Below the pieces are notes generated by a model, which searched no databases, was not told where the DNA came from, and worked only from the letters and a program-made list of their open reading frames with translations. From the NCBI RefSeq assembly GCF_000219625.1, contig NC_018217.1, positions 2,356,001 through 2,420,000 on the forward strand: a stretch of DNA of 64,000 bases, read 5' to 3'. The position numbers and the translations under genes were made by a program. Numbering within the stretch: position 1 is the first letter of the stretch; each line of letters opens with the position of its first letter. This stretch comes from Zymoseptoria tritici IPO323. Lineage: Eukaryota > Ascomycota > Dothideomycetes > Mycosphaerellales > Mycosphaerellaceae. Below, piece by piece: positions 41,797 to 50,794 of this stretch.

Positions 41797-42387
41797 CTAC
41801 AAGACTGTCGCGACCGACTGTCTCGTGTCCTCCGTTTCGTTCCCGTGCACGATCGATATTCGTGTCTTCCCAGAGGTCGAGTGCCGTTTGCACATGACAT
41901 GAACTTGCTCGGTAGTTGATGCTTGTGTGTGTGTGCCTCTGTCGGGCAAAATTGACGATTGTGAATTGCTGTTGCATCGGTGAAAATAGGTCGTTGGTTT
42001 GTGACAAGCTTCGAGCTCGGCGAGCACTTTGAGACGTGCGATGCCCCATTCTTCGAATTGTTCGAGTGTGATGTCGCCTGTTGGTGGGATATTGTAGAAG
42101 TTCATGCGATGTGCATAGAGCTGCTCAGCAAATACGGCCTGTTGGAATTTCTGGCGCTTGGGATTGACCACCGCCCGTCGGATGGTTTGAGCTCGTTGTT
42201 CGCCTGCGGTGAATGCCTCGTGCATTCGGAAGGTCGTGTCGTAAAGCCGTGTCGCAAAGTAAGGTCGTGTCGCAAAGTAAAGTCGTATCGCAAAGTAAAG
42301 TCGTGACGCAAAGTAAAGTCGTGTCGTCGTATCAGTAGATCGGATCATGAGCTCGAAGTATCCAACTCTCCGTTCTCGAATTGCCAT
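41797..42387 (-). pseudogene. Truncated copy of DNA primase large subunit (PRI2) N-terminus
   Basis: An open frame of 196 codons from ATG 42387. Residues about 70-126 (VVNPKRQKFQQAVFAEQLYAHR, MNFYNIPPTGDITLEQFEEW, GIARLKVLAELEAC) match the conserved N-terminal segment of eukaryotic primase large subunits, in which the LNFY...PP...ITLEQFExWAIDRLxVLAExE pattern is highly typical. After LAELEAC the match ends abruptly and the remaining 70 residues look random. The first 50 residues are made of a simple tandem repeat. The iron-sulphur C-terminal domain is absent. This is a partial gene duplication or fusion relic, not a working primase subunit. Confidence 0.6.
42231..42330. repeat. 18-bp minisatellite, about five copies
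   Basis: The unit GTCGTGTCGCAAAGTAAA repeats with single-base variants. On the minus strand it encodes the repeated peptide RLYFAT/RLYFAI at the start of the PRI2 fragment. Confidence 0.8.
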
Positions 42388-42398
42388 GTGTCAGCGTT

Positions 42399-43519
42399 CT
42401 AGGCACTCGCACCAGGACGACCTTCTGGAGCCATGCTCGCCCGCGTTGCCCTCTCGATTTCATCCGGGTCGAAGCCGTCTTGGTCCTCCAGGCTCGCCGT
42501 CACGGCCCTCTGCATTGCCGTTTCCTCGTTGTTATCTCCATTGAGGAGATTGGCGAGAGGATGTATCGGCATCCCTGGGCGTTGAGGTCCGACTCGATAC
42601 CCTGCAACGCGCTCCGTTCGCTCAGCCTCGTCCTCATCATCGTCGTCACTCATGAATAGAGTTTGCGATTGATTAGGCTCTGGAGCGTCCGTGTCCCAAT
42701 CTCGACTCTCTTCGCGCTCGAAACGAGGGCGGCCACCTGTCGCCTGAGTTAGACCACCTTGACCCATGCCGAAGATGCTCTCAGTTCCTGCCGAAGTTTC
42801 CGCAGTTCTCGGCTTCTTGTTTGAGCCCTTTGTCTGGAGACGAGATCGCTTCTTTGGAGCTCTTGGGGCTCTCCGGGGTCCGCGTCCTGGTGGTGGTCCC
42901 ATTGGTGTAGCTTGTCTGGGAACGAAAGGCTCGTCGTCGCTCTCGTATGGGGGGTCACTGTCACTCTCGTCGCCATTGTCAGGGACTCCGGCGTCTCTGA
43001 GCGCTCTCCTCAACCGATCTTTCTTCGCCTTCGCCCTGGCGGCGGATGCATGCTGTGCGAACTTTTGCTTCTTGAACTCCTTGGCGTTGTTGAACCAGCT
43101 GTGCCATCGCCGCTTGTTGGGAAACTCGAGCTCACGCTCCAGCTGCCGGCTTTTCACCTCATCTCTCTCATCCAAGTACCGCCAGGCATTGTGCATGTCA
43201 ATCTGATCAGACCGTGTCAGTGATTGGGCCAATTCGAGTCGCCTAGCAGCATTCTTACGTTCTGCATACGCATGCGGGGCTTTTTGGTGTCGGCTTCCAT
43301 GTGATTATGGTTGAACTGAGGAAACCAAGCCACTTCCTGCTCCATAGGCTCTCTCTTCTGTGTCGACGTCGACGAACTGTACAACCCGAATGGGACAGCA
43401 CCATCTACGTCGGGCTCCCCAACATCTTCCATCGGCTCGTACCAGACCTCGGTCCAGTCCTCGCGACGGTATCCGACCAGAAGCCGATGGTTCTTGAAGG
43501 TGACGTGAGTGCTCACCAT
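42399..43519 (-). CDS. Hypothetical basic nuclear protein with two UIM-like motifs
   Basis: Exons 43519-43259 and 43202-42399 with a 55-nt GTAAGA...CAG intron, phase 0, give 354 residues. I do not recognise the N-terminal domain, which begins MVSTHVTFKNHRLLVGYRRE and contains several Trp residues in EVWYEPMED. The middle is strongly basic (PRRAPRAPKKRSRLQ), suggesting a nuclear signal. Near the C-terminus two short helices, EETAMQRAVTASLEDQ and DEIERATRASMAPEG, each preceded by acidic residues, have the A-x3-S core and acidic start of ubiquitin-interacting motifs. This suggests a ubiquitin-binding nuclear protein, as inference only. The splice is needed to bring the Trp-rich and basic parts together. 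Confidence 0.65.
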
Positions 43520-44705
43520 GGTTGGTGAAGCGGCGGTGGTAGAAGTTGAAGGTGGTGGTGTTGTGAGAGGGAAGAGGCAAGGAAGGGATAGAGGAAGGTC
43601 GTTGTTGAAGGTGATGTGGTGTTGAGAATGAAGGTGTGGTGTGTGTTGTAGATGAGAGAAAGAGAAGGTCAGAGAGAAGAGGTAGTAGTCGTCGTCGTCG
43701 CCGTCGTGGTCCGAGCGCCGCGATGCGCTATGTCTTCACATGCTTCTGTCTTAGGAATGAGGATAGGGTGAATACAAGCACAACTGTCAGGTGTCAAAGT
43801 AGCATCGCATGTGCGAATCGTACCATCATACACACGATCCGTGCCCGCCCATGTGCTTTTCATTGCGAGTGAGCTAAGATGCGTGAGATGCGTTCACATG
43901 GAGGGAATATCAGAAGCGACGGACTATGCTTCGCAGCATCGTTCAAGTAGGCCGCCTCGGTGCTCCGGTCCTTTCTGTAATGCTGGCGCCGGATGGACAT
44001 GCCACGGACAGGTTGATGAGATCGTGTACGAAGAGGACCTGAGAGGCAATTGAAAGACATGAAAGGGATTGCTGAACCCGAGGCCACATAAGTTAGCGGG
44101 AGTCTTTTGAGTGCGATGACCGGTCATACAGCACATGCGAGCGTCCAGGAAACAGAATTCAGCAGGGCAGCGGTCAATAGCTAGCAGATAGTGAGCAGAC
44201 GTCCGGAGCCTCACGCTCGTGCGGCAGCCTGGTGTCTCCTCTGGGCTCCTTCCCTTGGACCGTGCATGAATTGAAGCTCGACAGCAAGGTTCCTGGTTGC
44301 CGAATGCAATGTCGTGTTATGCATCATTTTCAACAGGGACAGAAATGTCTTGCCGTCCAACGACGTCGGAATTGCAATTCGAGGGTGGCATCATGTTTGT
44401 AGATAGATGGTTGGTTTGCAGAAGAGGTCCCTCCAAGAGAGCCATGTGCAGTCAGGAACGCACGGACCAATGACATCCCGAGGTGGAATAATTCTGGCCA
44501 GCTGTCGACGAGAAAGGGACCACAAAGCCACTTGGACTATTCGTCTATAGAAACAACAACGTAGCCTCAAGCAAGACAACGATCGACCGGGCAATTCTCT
44601 TTCCTTTTCCAATGTCTGTCTGAATACCTCATACCGCCGTCCGCGACTATACGCCCTTCCAAAGCATTTCGAATCTCGGCCTCCTCCTCATACGACATAC
44701 ACAAC
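43520..44705. other. Divergent 1.2-kb promoter region upstream of LHS1
   Basis: The region separates the UIM-like gene from LHS1. No gene is supported. A TCG/CGT-rich patch near 43685-43705 is simple sequence. Promoter motifs for ER stress were not confidently identified. Confidence 0.45.
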
Positions 44706-47675
44706 ATGGCGATTGACCGGCGGCGCGCTGGCGCGTTTTCACCACTCGCGTTATGCTTGGTCCTTGTCCTGTTCCTCGCAAGCACGGCCAGTGCAGCTGT
44801 GCTGGGCATCGACTTCGGCACTTTAAACATCAAAGCCGCCTTGGTCAAACCTGGAATCCCATTGGACATTGTTCTCACCAAGGACTCGAAGCGGAAAGAG
44901 GTTGCAGCAGTAGCGTTCAAACCGAACCGAGATGAGAAGAATAACATCATTACGACACCTGGTACATTCCCCGAACGAGCGTATGGCGGCGATGCCTTGT
45001 CTCTTCAAGGTCGATTTCCCGGCGAAGTCTACCCAAACTTGAAGATGCTGCTTGGGATACAACCTGGGGAAGATGCAGCCCAAATATACCAACAACGTTA
45101 CCCTGCCCTGCAACTCAAGCAAGATGGCAAATCAGGGGCCACAGCGTTCAAGAGCAGTGCATTCGCGGATGATGTGAACCCTTTCAGCGTGGAGGAGCTC
45201 ATTGGTATGGAGCTGGCGAACATCAAACGCAATGCCGAGTCAATGGCTGGAAAGGACAGTGTGGTGGGAGATGCGGTCATCACAGTCCCGCCATTCTATA
45301 CCGCTGAAGAGAAAAGGGCACTTGTCAAGGCTGCGAACTTCGCAGGATTGAACGTCTACGCTCTGATCAGCGACGGGCTGGCTGTTGGTCTGGACTACGC
45401 AAAGACGCGAACATTCCCGGACGTCACCAAGGATGAGAAGCCCGAGTACCATCTCGTTTACGACATGGGTGCCGGTTCTACGTCTGCGACTCTCCTTCGG
45501 TTCCAGGCAAAGAGCGTGAAGGAGACCAGGACGTCGAACAAGACTGTGCAAGAGGTGACAGTCTTGGGCACAGGCTGGGACAGAACGCTCGGCGGAGATG
45601 CCATGAACCATGTTATCATGGAGGACTTCGTGACCAAGCTGGTACAGAAGAGTGGTAGCACAACAGAACAGCAGGTGCGGTCCAACGGTCGGATCATGGG
45701 ACGCTTCTTCAAAGAGGCGGAGCGTGTCAGGCAAATTCTCAGCGCAAACTCCGAGACGAGCAGCGGCTTCGAAGAGATCCTCCCCGACGTCGACCTTCGA
45801 ACGAAATTGAACCGAGCCGAGTTCGAGAAAATGACATCTGGATTCGCAGACCGTGTTGAACAGCCGATCAAGGATGCACTGGCAATGGCCAGTCTAGGAA
45901 TTGAGGATCTCACTTCGGTCATTGTACATGGAGGTGCCATCAGAACTCCGTTCGCGCAGAGCAAGCTTGAGGGTCTGGTTGGCGCGGCCAAGATTAGGAA
46001 CAGCGTGAATCCCGATGAATCCGCAGTGTTTGGCGCTGCGTTTAAAGCCGCAAGCCTGTCACCGAGCTTCAGAGTAAAGGAGATTCGCGACTCCGATGTT
46101 GCCGGCTACCCCACAAGTCTCACGTATATTGACAAGGGCAAGAGCGTCAAGCAGACATTGTTCAAGCCTACTTCGCCTGTTGGGTTCGGCGCCACAACAA
46201 AGCAGGTCACATTCAAGGATAAGGACGATTTTTCATTCGGCTTTGTCCAGACCGTTGGAAGTGTCGATCGTCCGATTTCGACTTTCAAGTCAGACAATCT
46301 CACTGCTTCGGTTGAGGAGCTGAGTTCAAAGCATGGCTGCGACAAGGCCGATATCACCACCAAGTTCAGTGTACGGCTTAGTCCGCTCAACGGACTTCCC
46401 GACGTCACTGGAGGAAGTGTCAGCTGTGAGGTGGACGATAGCAAGTCTGGAAGCGTGGGAGACTCGGTCAAGGGCTGGCTCGGATTTGGCAAGAAGAAGG
46501 ATCAGGAACCTCTTGGAGATGATACCGATGGGCCCGTGGAAGAAGTCGAGGCGGCGACTTCGGCTTCTGCATCAACGAAGTCTTCCTCTACGTCCGATGC
46601 TGCTTCCAGCTCCAAGACACCCGAGGCACCCAAGAAGCGCACCGAGACCGTCAACGTCCGCGTTTCTGCAGCGCCTGATGAAGGCGCATCCTCCGTGACC
46701 GAGCAAATTACCGACATGTTCCAACGCCTGAAGGATTTCGATGCCTCTGACAAGGCCCGCTATGCTCGTGAGGAGGCACAGAATGTGCTCGAGAGCTACA
46801 CTTACCAAGTCCGCGACTTCCTCGAGAACTCCGACTACGAAGCCTTCAGCACCAAGACCATGCGTGCAGAGATTAAGAAGCTGCTGGAACAGACCCGAGA
46901 GTGGATGGACTCTGGTGATCTGACCAAGGCAACGACTGAGACTCTTAAGGAGAAGCGACTGGCCCTTAAGCAGCTGGTCGAGCCGATCAAGACCCGTCGG
47001 ACCGAGAGCACGTCCCGTCCAAAGCTCATCAAGTCGCTTCAGAAGGCTCTTGACGACACACAGAAGTTGATCCTCAAGGTGGAAGGCGAAGCCGCAAAGG
47101 CAAGCTCTAGCTTTATAAAGGCTGTAGCCGAAGCTTCTTCTAGTGCATCTTCCGTGGTGAGTAAGGCTACCGATGCAGCATCCGATGTCGATGATCTCGA
47201 GGAGCCAGACACCGCGAGCAGCACTACTGAACCACCTCCGGCTCCCACGAACCCCTACGCCAACCTCGACTTCACGTTCGTACAGGAGACGTACGACAAC
47301 ATCTCGAAATGGCTGAGGGACAATCTGAAGGCGCAAGAGAAGCTCAAGGAGCACGAAGAGCCTGTGCTATCAATCAAGGATCTCGACTCCAAAGTCGCAG
47401 AGATCAAGAAGGTAATGAAGCAGCTCTCCGCCGAGGCGGCGAATGCGAGGAAACCAAAGCCCACGCAGAAGCCAAAGCCGAAGCCCAAGCCTAAGGCGCC
47501 GAAGAAGGACAAGTCCAAGCCTGTGGAAGGAGAAGAAGCTCCATCGGCGGCAGAGGCAGAGACGCCTGTTGGTGAAGCTGAGCAGGACGGAAAGAAGCCT
47601 GTCAAGGGTGCGGAGTCTATTGAGGATATGATGGACTGGTTGAAGAAGGAGAAGGTGGAGCATGAAGAGTTGTAG
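44706..47675 (+). CDS. LHS1: ER luminal Hsp70-family chaperone Lhs1 (HYOU1/GRP170 type)
   Basis: Single exon of 989 residues, ATG at 44706. A signal peptide (LALCLVLVLFLASTASA, about 14-30) precedes AVLGIDFGTLNIKAALVKPG, the Hsp110/GRP170 version of the Hsp70 ATPase start. The nucleotide-binding domain continues with VVGDAVITVPPFYTAEEKRAL and YDMGAGSTSATLL. The substrate-binding part (about 440-600) is followed by a long helical, lysine-rich C-terminal extension, with KPKPTQKPKPKPKPKAPKK near the end. The last four residues are HEEL, an HDEL-like ER retention signal. Lhs1 is the nucleotide-exchange factor for Kar2/BiP and assists protein translocation and folding. The length matches the family. 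Confidence 0.92.
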   Translation: MAIDRRRAGAFSPLALCLVLVLFLASTASAAVLGIDFGTLNIKAALVKPGIPLDIVLTKDSKRKEVAAVAFKPNRDEKNNIITTPGTFPERAYGGDALSLQGRFPGEVYPNLKMLLGIQPGEDAAQIYQQRYPALQLKQDGKSGATAFKSSAFADDVNPFSVEELIGMELANIKRNAESMAGKDSVVGDAVITVPPFYTAEEKRALVKAANFAGLNVYALISDGLAVGLDYAKTRTFPDVTKDEKPEYHLVYDMGAGSTSATLLRFQAKSVKETRTSNKTVQEVTVLGTGWDRTLGGDAMNHVIMEDFVTKLVQKSGSTTEQQVRSNGRIMGRFFKEAERVRQILSANSETSSGFEEILPDVDLRTKLNRAEFEKMTSGFADRVEQPIKDALAMASLGIEDLTSVIVHGGAIRTPFAQSKLEGLVGAAKIRNSVNPDESAVFGAAFKAASLSPSFRVKEIRDSDVAGYPTSLTYIDKGKSVKQTLFKPTSPVGFGATTKQVTFKDKDDFSFGFVQTVGSVDRPISTFKSDNLTASVEELSSKHGCDKADITTKFSVRLSPLNGLPDVTGGSVSCEVDDSKSGSVGDSVKGWLGFGKKKDQEPLGDDTDGPVEEVEAATSASASTKSSSTSDAASSSKTPEAPKKRTETVNVRVSAAPDEGASSVTEQITDMFQRLKDFDASDKARYAREEAQNVLESYTYQVRDFLENSDYEAFSTKTMRAEIKKLLEQTREWMDSGDLTKATTETLKEKRLALKQLVEPIKTRRTESTSRPKLIKSLQKALDDTQKLILKVEGEAAKASSSFIKAVAEASSSASSVVSKATDAASDVDDLEEPDTASSTTEPPPAPTNPYANLDFTFVQETYDNISKWLRDNLKAQEKLKEHEEPVLSIKDLDSKVAEIKKVMKQLSAEAANARKPKPTQKPKPKPKPKAPKKDKSKPVEGEEAPSAAEAETPVGEAEQDGKKPVKGAESIEDMMDWLKKEKVEHEEL

Positions 47676-48209
47676 TTCGAATGACATATAGCATAAAGCA
47701 TTGAACCATCAGAAGTCTCTCAACAGCTACATCGAGACTTCAACGGATTGGTTACATGTGGAGCACACGCAAAGAAGCGTTCTCTCTTGTCCTTCGTGTC
47801 TACCCATGTCCCTTCTTAGTAGCGGATCGCCGAAGGCTCGGCTATTGCTCGGTGTATAAAATTTGCACAAACATATACGATTGAGTTTTGACATTTTCAT
47901 GCGCCCGCTTAGTTTAACGGTTAGAACATGGGTCTCATATTTGACTGGGCTAAGCCTGGATATCCCAAGATATGAGTTCGATTCTCATAGTAAATCTCAC
48001 ACCTGTCCAACGTTGGCAACCTAACGCTAACAACAATTCCAGGCAGGCACAACTCGGACTCATCCTCCAGCCTTTCTTTTTTTCGTCTTTTCCTCGCTGG
48101 ATACTTTTTGCTTGCCACTCACTCCCCGACAAGATCGAGTTTACCATTCCAACGGCGTGTGAAGGCATGGCTCCCGAATGCTCTACTCCTGTTTTCGGCC
48201 GATCCACCA
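47676..48209. other. Convergent region with tRNA-like element
   Basis: 530 bp between LHS1 and the thioesterase gene. It contains the tRNA-like sequence annotated separately; the rest is probable 3' UTR. Confidence 0.45.
47903..47997 (+). other. tRNA-like sequence, Met(CAT)-type, probable pseudogene
   Basis: A D-arm fits TAGTTTAACGGTTAGAAC (4-bp stem GTTT/GAAC). An anticodon arm TGGGT-CT-CAT-A can pair TGGG with CCCA after a possible 22-nt intron, and a T-arm ATGAG-TTCGATT-CTCAT pairs perfectly. The 5' acceptor strand is GCCCGCT but the 3' strand is AGTAAAT, so the acceptor stem does not close. A functional gene is unlikely; the 3' end appears replaced or truncated. Confidence 0.4.
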
Positions 48210-48767
48210 TCACAGCTTCAAGTCAGCATTAACGTTGTACTTGTTGTGCTCGCAAGTCACCAACGCAGCTCCGTCTCTCTCCCGCTTTATCACTCCTCTT
48301 ACCATCGCAATACGCTTGCCAACATGAATAGTCTGCATCGATTAGCCAACATTCACCTGAGCTTCTCAGGACATATCACTTACCTCATACTCCATCAACA
48401 GCACTTCTCCTTGCACCGCCGGCCTCAGATACGTAAAGCTAATCGTTCTGCAAATCCCCAACGACTTCCAGAAACCCGGCTTCGCAATCGGGAACAGCGC
48501 CCAAGTCGTTGCACATTCGAAGAAAGCAGACGTCGCTCCAGCGTGGAGTGTACCCATTGGGTTGAGGAATTCCGGCTGGACTGGGAAGCGAAAGGTTGCT
48601 CGACTCATTGTCTCGGACAGCTGTTCTGCTTCGACGACTTCGACAATGTCGAGCCATGGGAGGAGGAAGTTCTTGCCTTCCATCTGGTCGTACTGTGAAA
48701 ATGTGTCGTTAGACGAATGTCTTTGAAGGAGGCGGACGAGGACGTCGGCATACTTTCTTCCTTGCAT
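48210..48767 (-). CDS. Hot-dog fold thioesterase (PaaI type)
   Basis: Exons 48767-48384 and 48332-48210 with a 51-nt GTAAGT...CAG intron, phase 0, give 168 residues. The core motif is PEFLNPMGTLHAGATSAFFECATTWAL, corresponding to the LHGG...D/E helix of hot-dog thioesterases. It is followed by SLGICRTISFTYLRPAVQGEVL and, after splicing, VGKRIAMVRGVIKRERDGAALVT, giving the complete beta sheet. Such enzymes hydrolyse acyl-CoA thioesters, often in peroxisomes or cytosol; the specific acyl group is unknown. The splice supplies the last strands, and the protein would be truncated without it. An in-frame stop shortly upstream supports the chosen ATG. Confidence 0.8.
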
Positions 48768-49018
48768 CTCCTCGGAGCAATTCCTTCGTCATTCGATCTT
48801 TTATAGACATGGCTTCGCTTGTTGGTGTCTAACATCAGACCTGTGCGATGAGGCTACTAGACCCGAGTACATCGGTATGGAACACTTTGGGTCGAGGATG
48901 ATCGTTTAGCCGAGGCAATGCACAAGTTCTCAAGATACGGAAGAGCAAGAAACCAGACAAGTCGCGATGTCTTGGAGACGCGGGAGTCCCATTAGCCATT
49001 TCATCTATTTACTTGTGC

Positions 49019-49761
49019 TCACTGAGCAGGTGTCTTGCCTGGCTTCTGACATTTCTGTACAGCATGCAGCACCGCTGCTACCGGCTCATCCATCGGCGTC
49101 AATTGGCGATGCTGCATGAACATTAGCCTCAAAGTGTTCCGACACATCGCCCACCTCTTCAACCTCCGATCGCTTACCATTGATTGCCATTGTGGGACCG
49201 GAGCTGATGCCATCGTCGTTCCTTGACCGCCTCGCCAACTTATCCACCTCATGCCCCCCTCCACCACTCTCAAGAAATTGGAACATCTTGTTCCAACACA
49301 CCCACGGCAGCAGCTTTGACCAGCGCCGTCCGCGGAATAATGTCTTCATCTCTCTCAAAATGGTCCTGATAGATCTCCTCAAGTAAAGCCTTCTGAGCCG
49401 CCGGCCCTCCATTCCGTTCCCTCACATATTGCAACAAACGATGAGAGTCTCTCGTGCTGCCGACCTTGCTGTCGAAACTGAACTGAATATCATGGTCGCG
49501 GTCGACACGCTGAAGGCTTGTGAGGATGGTATCCACCCGGTCTTCGCCATTTCTGTTCGCGACTCTGGTTGCCCAGGGTATGCCGACTGCTGAAGCTTCA
49601 AGGTCGAGGTAGTTTGGTAGGTAGTCGAAGACGAACGGATGCTTGGAGCCGCCAGGGTATGTCCGTTGGTAGAGCTTTATCGCTTCCTCGAGGGACTTGT
49701 GGCCAACGTAGCACCAAGGGCGAATGATGTCGGTCCAGACTGTGAAGTTGAAGACTCGCAT
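49019..49761 (-). pseudogene. Decayed DsbA/FrnE-like oxidoreductase
   Basis: From ATG 49761 the frame reads MRVFNFTVWTDIIRPWCYVGHKSLEEAIKLYQ and then GIPWATRVANR, VGSTRDSHRLLQY, GPAAQKALLEEIYQDHFERDEDI, the fold of DsbA-like FrnE proteins in fungi. Family members carry CPWC; here the first Cys is Arg (CGC at 49722-49720, against an expected TGC), so the active site is gone. Near 49285 one base too many throws the frame off; the next frame continues FQFLESGGGGHEVDKLARRS and GPTMAINGK, the expected next segment. A last part (HRQLTPMDEPVAAVLHAVQK) requires another frame change or a weak intron. The missing Cys and two frame breaks indicate a pseudogene rather than a single sequencing error. Confidence 0.7.
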
Positions 49762-50264
49762 CTTGTGGCGTGTGAAGATGCCTGCTGCAACCTCACGAAG
49801 GCTGTCCTCCTCGAGAATGCCCAATCGAAGCTGACGCCGTAACCATAGCAAGTGTCCACATACCGCTGGCTCACCGCTGCTTGATAAGGGTACAGTTGTG
49901 CAACTTTGTGGCATACCGATGCCAAGTATCGTGCAGAACGAGGGTTTTGTTGTACTTGGTTGAACGTGGTCTGATGGGTTCTGCAGGTGTGTGAGTCATG
50001 TTTGCAACAACGGCCAACTCGCGTGTGAAGAGAGATTGGATGCCAGTCCACCCTTCAGCCGCGTCTCCTGCAAGCCACATTAGACCATCCAAAGCTCCAT
50101 CGGTATCACAGGGAGGGGTATGCGTCCGCATGACTGCACTGACGATAAGAAAGCCGAGTACCACCTCGCTGAAGAGCTCTTGAGACAGCCCTTCTCCCAG
50201 CTCCTCTGGTCGGACACGACATTTCTTACCTTTACCTTACTCCTGTGGGTGTCAGCTCGCAACC
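49762..50264. other. Divergent region between the DsbA-like pseudogene and a tiny gene
   Basis: 500 bp with overlapping chance frames on both strands. No supported feature. Confidence 0.35.
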
Positions 50265-50660
50265 ATGTCTCCCCAACAGCTCGCCGCCCAGATCGATCAC
50301 ATTAACCGCGAACTCCAACACCACCAACACAAGATCAACGAGTGGAAAAGCAAGCGACAGGAATGCATCGCTCACCTGGAGAGAATCCACAACCATCCCG
50401 TTGACCCGAGAAATCTGCGCGGTAAGCTGATATCAAAAAGTCATGCTTACGATTGATGGAGGAAAAAGCAAGCTGATCTGTATCGCTGCATAGCTGCCGA
50501 GCAACGCCGACACGACCAGACGACATGGCGGAATCGACGAAACACGGCGGAGGAGAATCTGAGAAACCACGATCAGCGAGCGAGAGCCAAGCATGAGGAG
50601 AAGAGGAAGCTGCAGCATAGATATGATCAGCTCCGAGCACAGCAGGCGCAGCGGAGGTAG
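50265..50660 (+). CDS. Small charged coiled-coil protein, two exons
   Basis: Exons 50265-50421 and 50494-50660 with a 72-nt GTAAGC...TAG intron give 107 residues. The first exon reads MSPQQLAAQIDHINRELQHH and ends in HPVDPRNLRG. The second is almost entirely Arg, Gln, Lys, Glu and His, with a heptad-like pattern (AEQRRHDQTTWRNRRNTAEE, HDQRARAKHEEKRKLQHRYDQLRAQ). I do not recognise a family. The length and charge pattern resemble small subunits or assembly factors built of one long helix. The intact splice and continuing helix on both sides argue that this is a real gene. Confidence 0.6.
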
Positions 50661-50794
50661 ATTTTAGCGGCAGATGGCCAGCAGGCATAGGATATGTGGC
50701 AGAGCGGCGTTGGGATAGGAACGCGGTCAATTTGGGCTACACATTTCTCGCAACTTTTGGCCGCATGGGCGCAATTCGGTCGTGAGACCGTTGA

